DNA of 64,000 nucleotides, taken from positions 725,501 through 789,500 of the forward strand of contig NC_014836.1 in NCBI RefSeq assembly GCF_000177635.2. The letters are read 5' to 3'. The position numbers were made by a program, and so were the translations under genes. The notes below the pieces were generated by a model, which had not been told where the DNA came from, ran no database searches, and was given only the letters and a program-made list of their open reading frames with translations. Shown here in pieces: positions 10,222-17,453 of the stretch. How positions within the stretch are numbered: position 1 is the stretch's first letter; each line of letters starts with the position of its first letter. This DNA comes from Desulfurispirillum indicum S5. GTDB lineage: Bacteria > Chrysiogenota > Chrysiogenetes > Chrysiogenales > Chrysiogenaceae.

Positions 10222-10407
10222 TTACAGGTTCGCCATGATTGCCAGGAAACCGTGGATCATTGCCAGCGCCATGATAACGAAGCCAACCTGGCGGTGAAGT
10301 CCGAAGGGAACCTTGATGCGGCGCGTTCCACTGAGCAGTTGAAAGGCCAGCAGCGCCAAGATGAGAATTCCCAGCAGCAGAATAATGGAAATACCGGCTA
10401 TGGTCAT
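10222..10407 (-). CDS. 61-residue membrane protein with two helix histidines
   Basis: I do not recognise a named family. The protein is two predicted membrane helices (about 4-25 and 41-60) with a basic loop (GTRRIKVPFGLHRQ). His38 and His52 lie 14 positions apart at the ends of the second helix, a spacing like that of bis-heme helices in cytochrome b proteins; heme binding is an inference. It follows the superoxide-reductase-like gene at 10432 by 24 bases on the same strand, with GGAGATC before its ATG, so the two are probably co-transcribed. It could be a redox or anchoring partner of that exported protein. Confidence 0.7.
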   Translation of the reverse strand: MTIAGISIILLLGILILALLAFQLLSGTRRIKVPFGLHRQVGFVIMALAMIHGFLAIMANL

Positions 10408-10431
10408 GCAGATCTCCTCAGGAAGAGTCGT

Positions 10432-10827
10432 TCAGGAGTCGGTAACGGTAATGGTGTGAAAGGCTTTGCCGTCGCTGCCGTGGAGGTTGCAGTTGCCTTC
10501 TGCCACGAGCTGTACGGTCTGCTGCACTTCCAGGGTCGTTTCCAGGGTGAAGTTTTCACTGGGAGGCCGGTTAAAGGCCGAGAATTCCCAGCGGGCGATT
10601 TCCTGGTCATCGGCTTTCAGGAGTACCCAGTTGGTGAAGTGGATAAAGTTGTTGCCCCGGTGGGTGACGTGCAGTGTGATGGTGATGGCAGCGCCCCGGA
10701 GGGCACGGTCGGGGGCGCTCAGGCTGACGGAGGTGCGGTTTGCCAGCGCCAGGGCAGGGGGGTGGGCAATGGTGGCCAGGGCAGAGGCCGCCAGGGTTTT
10801 CATGAAATCGCGACGTCTGAGGTTCAT
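10432..10827 (-). CDS. Tat-exported class II superoxide-reductase-like (SORL) protein
   Basis: The 131-residue protein begins with a twin-arginine signal (MNLRRRDFMKTLAASALA). The mature part resembles the desulfoferrodoxin/neelaredoxin fold: HVTHRGNNFIHFTNW gives His53, His56 and His63, and GNCNLHG gives Cys113 and His116. These are plausible equivalents of the His4-Cys iron centre of superoxide reductase. ATG at 10827 is chosen because GGAGGAAAC precedes it and the Tat motif follows at once. The upstream in-frame codon at 11013 would add 62 residues unlike a signal peptide. SORL proteins of this class also occur near Sox-type genes, so carriage of a sulfur or other redox ligand is an alternative to superoxide reduction. 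Confidence 0.8.
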   Translation of the reverse strand: MNLRRRDFMKTLAASALATIAHPPALALANRTSVSLSAPDRALRGAAITITLHVTHRGNNFIHFTNWVLLKADDQEIARWEFSAFNRPPSENFTLETTLEVQQTVQLVAEGNCNLHGSDGKAFHTITVTDS

Positions 10828-10971
10828 GGATGTTTCCTCCAGTGGTTCAGGGGGAACGGCAGGATTGCGACGACGTATTTCAGGAAAAAATATCAGAATT
10901 CTCGCTCCGATGCACGGACAGCGTGCGGAAAATTTCGGGAACTGCCAGCAGGGACAGCGCGTAAAATCCTT

Positions 10972-11000
10972 TTGAAAAATATTGTCCATGCTGCTAATCT
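10972..11000 (+). promoter_or_regulatory. Sigma-70 promoter of alr-mlaEFD
   Basis: TTGAAA, 17 bases, TAATCT, ending 38 bases before the alr GTG start. It is the only good match in the 210-bp divergent region. Confidence 0.55.
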
Positions 11001-11037
11001 GCCCATTTGCCATTCATTTCTCCGAACGGAAGAGACT

Positions 11038-12114
11038 GTGAAAACCATATTCTGCGAAATTCATCTGCCCCATATCCGTCATAATTTTCGCCTGCTGCAG
11101 CAGCGGGCTGGACATACCCGAATTGTCGGAGTGGTCAAAGCCGACGCCTATGGCCACGGCGATGTTCCCGTGGCACTGTGCCTGCAAAGCGAGGGCTGCA
11201 CCCATTTCGCGGTGGCGAGGGTCCACGAGGGCATAAAACTGCGCAAGGCGGGTATCCATGGGGATATCCTGATCATGAGCGGCTCATTCCCCAACGAGTT
11301 TGCGGCCCTGCGCGAGTTCAATCTGACCACGGTGGTGTACTGTGAAGAGAACATTGAAGAGATGGTGCGCGAGGGCATCAGCGTTCCCGTGCACATCAAA
11401 ATAAATACCGGCATGAATCGCCTGGGCTTTCGTCCCGATCGGCTGCCCTGGGTCTATCGCACCCTGACCGAGGCGGGTTTTGCCGTGCGCGGCATCATGA
11501 CCCACATGGCCTGTGCCGACGAACCGGGTTCACCCACTATCGGCGCCCAGGAAAATCTCTTCTACCGCAGTCTGGAACCATATTTTCAGGAGGGAATGCT
11601 GGGACACCTTTCCAACAGCGCGGGGATTTTCACCCTGGATAATCTCGGTTCCCTGGCTCGTCCGGGCATTATGCTCTACGGGGGAAACCCCTTTGCCGAC
11701 AAGACGGTTGACTTGCGGCCAGCCATGACCTTCAAAACGAAGATCCTCCAGGTGAAGCGGGTTTTCCCCGGTGAGGGCATCTCCTACGGCCACAGTTTTG
11801 TCGCCGACCGGGAAATGCTTGTGGCGACAGTGGCTGCCGGGTATGCTGATGGCTATTCCCGCCTGCTCAGCAACAAGGCCCGCGTCCTGGTAAATGGACA
11901 GTATGCCCCCCAGGTGGGGCGGGTGTGCATGGATATGAGTATGGTGGATGTGACCCACATTCAGCCCGCCCGCGGGGATGAGGTGGTGCTCTTCGGTGAA
12001 CAGCGTGGGCAGTGCATATACGCCTCCGAGCTGGCCGAACTCATGGGAACCATCGACTATGAGGTTTTCTGCGGGATTTCTCCGAGGGTGAAGCGGATTT
12101 ATACGGGAGCCTAG
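11038..12114 (+). CDS. alr: Alanine racemase
   Basis: Alr is a PLP enzyme making D-alanine for peptidoglycan. The 358-residue product has the PLP lysine Lys34 in VVKADAYGHG, the HIKINTGMNRLGF barrel motif, LGHLSNSAG, and the catalytic tyrosine near residue 250 in GISYGHSF. The C-terminal beta domain has AAGYADGY and GRVCMDMSMVD. The start is taken as GTG at 11038, preceded by GGAAGAGAC; the open frame runs far upstream but those codons are not racemase-like. It is followed after 3 bases by mlaE, so envelope lipid transport and wall precursor supply share a transcript. Confidence 0.96.
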   Translation: MKTIFCEIHLPHIRHNFRLLQQRAGHTRIVGVVKADAYGHGDVPVALCLQSEGCTHFAVARVHEGIKLRKAGIHGDILIMSGSFPNEFAALREFNLTTVVYCEENIEEMVREGISVPVHIKINTGMNRLGFRPDRLPWVYRTLTEAGFAVRGIMTHMACADEPGSPTIGAQENLFYRSLEPYFQEGMLGHLSNSAGIFTLDNLGSLARPGIMLYGGNPFADKTVDLRPAMTFKTKILQVKRVFPGEGISYGHSFVADREMLVATVAAGYADGYSRLLSNKARVLVNGQYAPQVGRVCMDMSMVDVTHIQPARGDEVVLFGEQRGQCIYASELAELMGTIDYEVFCGISPRVKRIYTGA

Positions 12115-12117
12115 GTC

Positions 12118-12888
12118 ATGACGCGTATTCTCAACTCCCTGGGACAGGGAATGTACCATGCTATGCAGGTTTCGGGGATGATCTTCTTCACCTTCCTGCA
12201 TTCGGCGCTGTGGCTCTTCCGTCCTCCCCTGCGTCTGCGCGTTATCTTCAAACAGTTTGAATCCATCGGTGTCAACTCCATTTTCGTGGTGCTGCTGACG
12301 GGAACCTTTACCGGCATGGTTCTGGCCCTGCAGCTCTATATCGGCTTCAGTCAGTTTCACGCTGAATATCTGGTGGGAGCGGTCTCCGCCCTGGCGATTT
12401 TCCGTGAGCTGGGGCCGGTGCTGACGGCCCTGATGGTGACGGCCCGCGCGGGCAGTGCCATGGCGGCAGAGCTTGGCACCATGAAGGTGACGGAACAGAT
12501 CGATGCCCTGCGCACGATGGCGGTGGACCCGCACCAGTATCTGGCCACACCCCGTATTCTGGCGAGCTTTGTCATGCTGCCGGTGCTGACCATGGTGGCC
12601 AACGCCGTCGCTATCGGCGGCTGCTACTTCGTGGGGGTAAAACTGCTGGGGATCAACCCGGTGGTCTTTGTGGATCAGATCATCATCTTTGTGGATATGG
12701 GCGACATCATCAACGGCCTGATCAAGTCGGCGGCCTTTGGCCTGGTCATGGGCTCTGTGTGCTGCGGTATCGGCATGAACGCCAGTAAGGGTGCTGCCGG
12801 GGTGGGCCAGGCCACCACCACTTCGGTGGTGCTGACTTCCACGCTGATTCTGGCCGTGGACTATATTCTGACGGCGCTGATGTTCTGA
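12118..12888 (+). CDS. mlaE: MlaE-type ABC permease for lipid transport
   Basis: This 256-residue integral membrane protein has five or six hydrophobic segments and the conserved MlaE signature region (LVGAVSALAIFRELGPVLTALMVTARAGSAMAAELG, spread over about residues 81-116). MlaE dimers form the inner-membrane channel of the MlaFEDB complex, which moves phospholipids between the inner and outer membranes. It lies 3 bases after alr and is followed by the ATPase and MCE genes, the usual order. mlaB and mlaC are not in the cluster. Confidence 0.95.
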   Translation: MTRILNSLGQGMYHAMQVSGMIFFTFLHSALWLFRPPLRLRVIFKQFESIGVNSIFVVLLTGTFTGMVLALQLYIGFSQFHAEYLVGAVSALAIFRELGPVLTALMVTARAGSAMAAELGTMKVTEQIDALRTMAVDPHQYLATPRILASFVMLPVLTMVANAVAIGGCYFVGVKLLGINPVVFVDQIIIFVDMGDIINGLIKSAAFGLVMGSVCCGIGMNASKGAAGVGQATTTSVVLTSTLILAVDYILTALMF

Positions 12889-12969
12889 CGGGATGCTGAA
12901 AAAGTCTCACGCCCGCAAAGCGCTGTGCTATACTGGGGCGACAGGAGAAAGACAGGAGTTGCAGCTCAG

Positions 12970-13707
12970 GTGATACGTATCCGCGATCTCCATAAAAGTT
13001 TTGGCAAGAACCATGTTCTGCGAGGCCTGAATCTTGACATCGAAAAGGGCAGGATCACGGTCATCATCGGCGGTTCCGGTTCCGGCAAGTCGGTGCTGCT
13101 GAAACACCTGATCAAGCTCATGGAGCCCGATAGCGGCACCATTGAGTTTGACGGCCAGGTACTTGGTCGCATGAACAGCCGTGAGTTGCTGAACTTCCGG
13201 CGGCAGTTCGGCATGCTTTTTCAGGAGTCGGCCCTCTTTGACTCCATGACTGTGGAGGAGAACATCGCCTTTCCCATGCGCGAGCACACCCGCTGGAGCA
13301 AGGCGGAAATCCGCGCCCGCGTGCGGGAAAAACTGGACATGGTCGGCCTGGGGGAGGTTGAGGATCGCCTGCCTTCCGAGCTTTCGGGAGGGATGCGCAA
13401 ACGGGTGGGCCTGGCCCGCGCCATTGCCATTGATCCCCAGTATATCCTCTACGATGAGCCCACGACGGGCCTTGACCCCATTATGACCCGTTCCATCAAC
13501 CGACTGATTCTGGATACCAACGCCAAACTGGGGACGACGTCCATTGTCATCTCCCATGATATCAAGGGTGCTCTGAAAATGGCTGACCGGATCATCATGC
13601 TCCACTATGGCGATATCCTGGCCGCAGGAACTCCCCAGGAGATTCTGGAATCTGACAACGAGACGATACAGTCCTTCATTGCCTATGACGTCAAGGGAGA
13701 GCTATGA
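12970..13707 (+). CDS. mlaF: MlaF-type ABC ATPase
   Basis: The ATPase has Walker A GGSGSGKS, Q-loop FQESALFDS, the family-typical variant signature LSGGMRKRVGLARA, Walker B ILYDEPTTGLDP and the H-loop SHD. GTG at 12970 is chosen (245 residues) because AGGAG lies 11 bases upstream and the protein then starts at VIRIRDLHKSFG. A second GTG at 12925 would add 15 unusual residues and has no ribosome site. It energises the MlaE permease. The gene overlaps mlaD by ATGA. Confidence 0.94.
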   Translation: MIRIRDLHKSFGKNHVLRGLNLDIEKGRITVIIGGSGSGKSVLLKHLIKLMEPDSGTIEFDGQVLGRMNSRELLNFRRQFGMLFQESALFDSMTVEENIAFPMREHTRWSKAEIRARVREKLDMVGLGEVEDRLPSELSGGMRKRVGLARAIAIDPQYILYDEPTTGLDPIMTRSINRLILDTNAKLGTTSIVISHDIKGALKMADRIIMLHYGDILAAGTPQEILESDNETIQSFIAYDVKGEL

Positions 13708-15275
13708 ATATTACTGCCGAAGCCAAGGTGGGGCTGCTGGTCATTGTGGCCTTTGCCCTGCTGACATACGCCAGCGTACAGCTTGGAGATCTGCGCCTTG
13801 ACGGCGACAACTACTACGCCGTTGAGTTTGCCTTTGAGGATGTGGCAGGCCTGAATCGCGGAGCCCGGGTCAAGATGTCGGGGGTCTCCATCGGTTCCGT
13901 GGAAAGCATCCTGCTGGAAAATGGAAAGGTTATCGTCAGCGCTTCCGTGGAGCGAAAGTATCCGGTGGCCGAGAACGCGCCAGCCCGTATTCTCACCGAG
14001 GGGGTTCTGGGGGAAAAGTACCTGAGTATTGACCATGTGCCCGGTGCCAGGGCTTTTCTGGGCGATGGGCAGCGCAGCCAGCACTTCAACAGTCGCGAGG
14101 GCACCGAGGATCTCATGGCCACCCTGGGCAAGGTGGCGGCTGATGTCTCGCAGATCACCGAAAACCTGCGAACCTCCATCGGCAGCCCTCAGACCAATGA
14201 AAACATCAACGAGATGATCTTCTACCTGCGTGAGCTGAGCTTCAACCTGAGCCAGATTGTGGCGGCCAATCAGGAGAACCTGAACCGCACATTGGACAAT
14301 GTGGCCCATATCACCGAAACCCTGCGGGAGATCACCACCCGCAACGAGCACAATATCAACGCGCTGATCGAGAACATGGAAGTGCTGACCCGCAGCCTGC
14401 GTCAGCAGACACCTGAAGTGATGAGCAGTGCCCGCAGTGCCTTTGACAGTGCCGATGGGGCCTTTGGCGAACTGCACGGTATCCTGGCGGAAAATCGCGC
14501 CGATATCCGCACCACCACTCACAATTTCGGGCAGCTCAGCGGCGACCTGAGCACCACGTCGCGCCACCTCAGCGAAATTACGGAAAAGATCAACACTGGC
14601 GATGGAACCCTGGGCAAGCTGGTGAATACCGATGAGCTCCACGAAAGCCTGCTGGCAGCCAGCCGTGGCATAGAGGAGATGACGGGGATGATCGGCGGCC
14701 TGCGTACTGATATCACCGTGCGTTCGGAGTTCCTGACCGAGCAGTCGGAAAATCGCGGCATCTTCAACGTGCGGTTGACCCCCGAGGGCACGAACCGCTT
14801 CTACGATATCGGCCTGGTGGCTACGCCCTTCGGGCGCGATTCCCGCACCATCAAACGCACGGTCGTGACCGACAATACCACGGGAACCGTGACCAGCGAT
14901 ACCACCACGCTGGAGGACAAGAACGACTACTCCTTCGAGTTCAATGCGATGTTCGGCTTTGTGCCTCGGGAGAACCTGGAGTTCCGCCTGGGCCTGATGG
15001 AGACTACTTTTGGCGCCGGTGTTTCCTATGTGCCCCCCTGGTTTGATCGTCGCCTGCGGGTTTCGGCTGAAGCGTTTGACTTCTCGCCCCGCCAGGACGA
15101 CATGGAGACACACCTGAAGTTTTACGGCGATCTCTACCTGTCAGAGAACTTCTTCTTCACTGCCGGCTATGATGATCCCCTGAACGACCACCGCAAGAGT
15201 CCTTTTGTGGGCGTCGCCTTTACCTTCACCGACGAGTACATCAAGTACCTGTTGGGTGGCATGTCACTGCCCTGA
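13704..15275 (+). CDS. mlaD: MCE-domain lipid-binding protein (MlaD-like) with long C-terminal domain
   Basis: The N-terminal anchor helix (about 7-25) is followed by one MCE domain (about 35-115; VEFAFEDVAGLNRGARVKMSGVSIGSV). A long helical stretch comes next (about 130-340) rich in heptad-like and amphipathic sequence, as in needle- or tunnel-forming MCE proteins. Residues about 345-523 then form a beta-rich tail ending in FTFTDEYIKYLLGG. E. coli MlaD is only about 180 residues, so this 523-residue form is of the extended type that might span the periplasm without a separate MlaC; that is inference. The beta-rich tail reads like an outer-membrane or periplasmic beta domain. GGGAGAGCT precedes the ATG. 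Confidence 0.9.
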   Translation: MNITAEAKVGLLVIVAFALLTYASVQLGDLRLDGDNYYAVEFAFEDVAGLNRGARVKMSGVSIGSVESILLENGKVIVSASVERKYPVAENAPARILTEGVLGEKYLSIDHVPGARAFLGDGQRSQHFNSREGTEDLMATLGKVAADVSQITENLRTSIGSPQTNENINEMIFYLRELSFNLSQIVAANQENLNRTLDNVAHITETLREITTRNEHNINALIENMEVLTRSLRQQTPEVMSSARSAFDSADGAFGELHGILAENRADIRTTTHNFGQLSGDLSTTSRHLSEITEKINTGDGTLGKLVNTDELHESLLAASRGIEEMTGMIGGLRTDITVRSEFLTEQSENRGIFNVRLTPEGTNRFYDIGLVATPFGRDSRTIKRTVVTDNTTGTVTSDTTTLEDKNDYSFEFNAMFGFVPRENLEFRLGLMETTFGAGVSYVPPWFDRRLRVSAEAFDFSPRQDDMETHLKFYGDLYLSENFFFTAGYDDPLNDHRKSPFVGVAFTFTDEYIKYLLGGMSLP

Positions 15276-15276
15276 G

Positions 15277-15398
15277 CAGGCTTCTGAAAAAAACCATCTG
15301 CTGCGTTGCCCGCATTCGCTCGTCATTGCAGCGTACGGGGAGTACGCTGCATTCCTCGCTTCGCGAGCGCCTTGCATCTGAACATTTTCAATTGCCTG
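15277..15398 (+). repeat. Foldback (MITE-like) repeat, copy 1
   Basis: Begins one base after the mlaD stop codon with CAGGC and ends with GCCTG. It contains CTGCTGCGTTGC, GAGTACGC and CGCCTTGCA blocks shared with the copy at 15797-15920, in the same orientation. The ends are imperfectly complementary (CTGAAAA near the left, TTTTCA near the right), so the RNA or DNA could fold on itself. It may also act as a 3' end of the mla transcript. Confidence 0.75.
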
Positions 15399-16246
15399 CG
15401 GGTTTTGAGGTATTTCAGTAACTCAAGTTTCGCATCTTGTTGTCTTAGGTTAAGGTGTTATTATTCTGACATTTATCGCGCTGAAACTGTATTGATTTTG
15501 AATGCTTGACTTATCTTGTATTTCACTTTTTGTTTCCGGATATTGTCCTTTTTGACCGCGCAAAAAGGACCCAAAAACGCCCCCCCGAACGCCCGTTTTT
15601 CCGGATCGTTAGCTCGCCTGTTCTGGAGATCCGACAGACACTGCCTCCCTGCAGTGCTGCCGGACCACTCACTTCCTGTGAGTGTCCCGTGCGGGTCTTG
15701 CCAGTCAGGCTTCGCACTCACCGGACGGGCTCAGGGGGGAACGGCCTGCTTCTGTCTCTCCCCCGTGGGCTGGCCCAGCCAGGACGCGCCGACTGTCAGG
15801 CTGCTGAAAAGCCATCATCTGCTGCGTTGCTCGCCAGTGCTCGTCACTGCGACGTACAGGGAGTACGCCTCGCTCCTCGCTTTGCCCGCGCCTTGCACCT
15901 GAGAGCTTTTCAATTGCCTGTATAACGCGATGGACCCGCAGGGTTGCCGCCACGAGGGCGGCAACCGCAAACCAAAAGCCACGGAGGGCGGTTGTTTGCG
16001 GTCCCCAGTTCCAGGCGAGCGGACGGCTGATAAGGGCAGCACTGGGGGCCGCTTCCCAGCCACTTTTGGCGACCCAAAAGTGGCAAAAGAAACTCATAAA
16101 CAGGGAGAGGGCAATGTCAAGCGACGCAGTCTGTGCAGAACCATTTCCTCCATTTCAGCATGGCATGTGGGTCGGCGCCGACAACCTGCCGTTTCGGGGG
16201 TGCGAAACTTCAGTCAGTAAGCTCTCAGGGGTGTTCTTGTTGGCGG
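15399..16246. other. Noncoding, hairpin-rich stretch between mlaD and the HlyD gene
   Basis: About 850 bases without a gene I can support; the open frames here are GC-driven and carry repeat sequence. It holds a perfect 10-bp stem-loop at 15545-15570 (GTCCTTTTTG / CAAAAAGGAC), foldback copy 2 at 15797-15920, and an 11-bp stem-loop at 16059-16084 (GCCACTTTTGG / CCAAAAGTGGC). Confidence 0.6.
15797..15920 (+). repeat. Foldback (MITE-like) repeat, copy 2
   Basis: 124 bases, roughly 75-80% alike to 15277-15398 by eye. Terminal CAGGCtgcTGAAAAGC and GCTTTTCAattGCCTG are clear imperfect inverted repeats. A short internal hairpin (GCGACGTACAGGGAGTACGC region) is shared with copy 1. Confidence 0.75.
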
Positions 16247-17443
16247 CTAATCCTGGGCATTTACCCGCACCCCGTCGGCTACCTGGTCGCCAGGGTGCGT
16301 GATAACCAGCTCGCCGGCAGCCAGACCGGAGAGTATCTGCGTGCTCAGGCCGCTGCGACGGCCGATATCCACTGCGCGCAGTCGCGCCCGCCTGTTTTCC
16401 ACCGTAAAGACCTTCCAGCCATCGGCCTGACGAAAGAGGGCGCTGGTGGGAATCTGAAGGACTTCCTCCTCTTCCCACAACACAAAGCGCGCTTCAATGC
16501 GGAAGCCATCTCCAAGATTCTGCCACTGGAGGCGGGGTGAGATGATTTCCACCTGCACCGGCACGCGCTGTTCGTCTACTCCCAGGGCTGAAACGCGCTT
16601 GAATCCCGCCGGTTCAACACGGCGCACTCGCCCCTCCAGGTCTTCGCCGCCTCCCCAGCGCTCCAGGAGAACCCGCATACCCTTCGCAATGCGCACCGCA
16701 TCCATGGAGAGTACATCCACCTGAACTTCCAGCTGGTCCAGGTTGCCGATTTCCAGCACCGGCTCACCGGCCTGAATCACTCCTTCGCAGCAGCGGTCGC
16801 GGCGCAGCACAACGCCACTGACCGGCGCCTGGATGCTCAGAAGGGTATCTTCTGCGCTGACCCGGGTGCCTTCGGTGACCTCCAGCACGGCGCGGGCATT
16901 CTCCATTTCATAACGGGCCACCTCAACGGCGGCGGCTGCTGCCTGTTCAGCAGCGCGGCTGCGCTGCTGGTCGCTGAGGGCTTTCTCCAGAACATTATCG
17001 GCGATGATGTCGCGCTGGAATAGCTGCTGCTGCCGCAGGTACTCACTTTCGGCAAAACGGGCTTCCACATCACGGCTGTGGTGTTCGGCCCGGGCCATTT
17101 CCAGGCGGGCACGGGCGGCCAGAAGGTTTTCGCGGGCCTGATCGCGGGTGCGCACATCCAGCGCCGGTGCCGGGGCGGGCTCAATGGTGAACACGGCGTC
17201 ACCGGCGGTGACCTGGTCGCCCGGTTCCAGCTCTAAGCGGCGCAGCAGGCCGCTGATGGGCGCGGAAATGGTATAGGTGTCGCGCAGACGGGTATAGCCC
17301 TCATCTTCCACATATTCCGCAAAATAGCCGTGGCGGGCGGCACTGGTCGAGACTGAAACCGGCGAAGGCATGAGGGCCAGGAAGAGCAGCCCACCGAGGG
17401 CCAGGAGAAAGATGGCAGTGGTTATTTTCTTTTTTCGATTCAT
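16247..17443 (-). CDS. HlyD/RND-type periplasmic adaptor protein
   Basis: This membrane-fusion protein of 398 residues has a single N-terminal membrane helix (about 7-25). A split biotinyl-lipoyl domain (ISAPISGLLRRLELEPGDQVTAGDAVFTI early, IQAPVSGVVLRRD later) flanks an alanine-rich coiled-coil hairpin (about 105-205), and a beta-barrel follows (QVDVLSMDAVRIAKGM). It should link the ABC permease encoded next to it with an outer-membrane channel or extracellular acceptor. Order on the minus strand is ATPase, permease, adaptor, with 10 bases separating it from the permease. Substrate is unknown; macrolide/MacA-like or lipoprotein export are options. Confidence 0.92.
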   Translation of the reverse strand: MNRKKKITTAIFLLALGGLLFLALMPSPVSVSTSAARHGYFAEYVEDEGYTRLRDTYTISAPISGLLRRLELEPGDQVTAGDAVFTIEPAPAPALDVRTRDQARENLLAARARLEMARAEHHSRDVEARFAESEYLRQQQLFQRDIIADNVLEKALSDQQRSRAAEQAAAAAVEVARYEMENARAVLEVTEGTRVSAEDTLLSIQAPVSGVVLRRDRCCEGVIQAGEPVLEIGNLDQLEVQVDVLSMDAVRIAKGMRVLLERWGGGEDLEGRVRRVEPAGFKRVSALGVDEQRVPVQVEIISPRLQWQNLGDGFRIEARFVLWEEEEVLQIPTSALFRQADGWKVFTVENRRARLRAVDIGRRSGLSTQILSGLAAGELVITHPGDQVADGVRVNAQD

Positions 17444-17453
17444 GGTGGTTTCC

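Noticed and set aside
12889-12935. Possible third foldback repeat between mlaE and mlaF
   Set aside because: Only the first ~15 bases (GCTGAAAAAGTC) resemble the repeat ends; the rest does not align.
15506-16220. Several overlapping frames of 80-140 residues
   Set aside because: They overlap each other on both strands, run through foldback repeats and hairpins, and lack ribosome sites and protein character.
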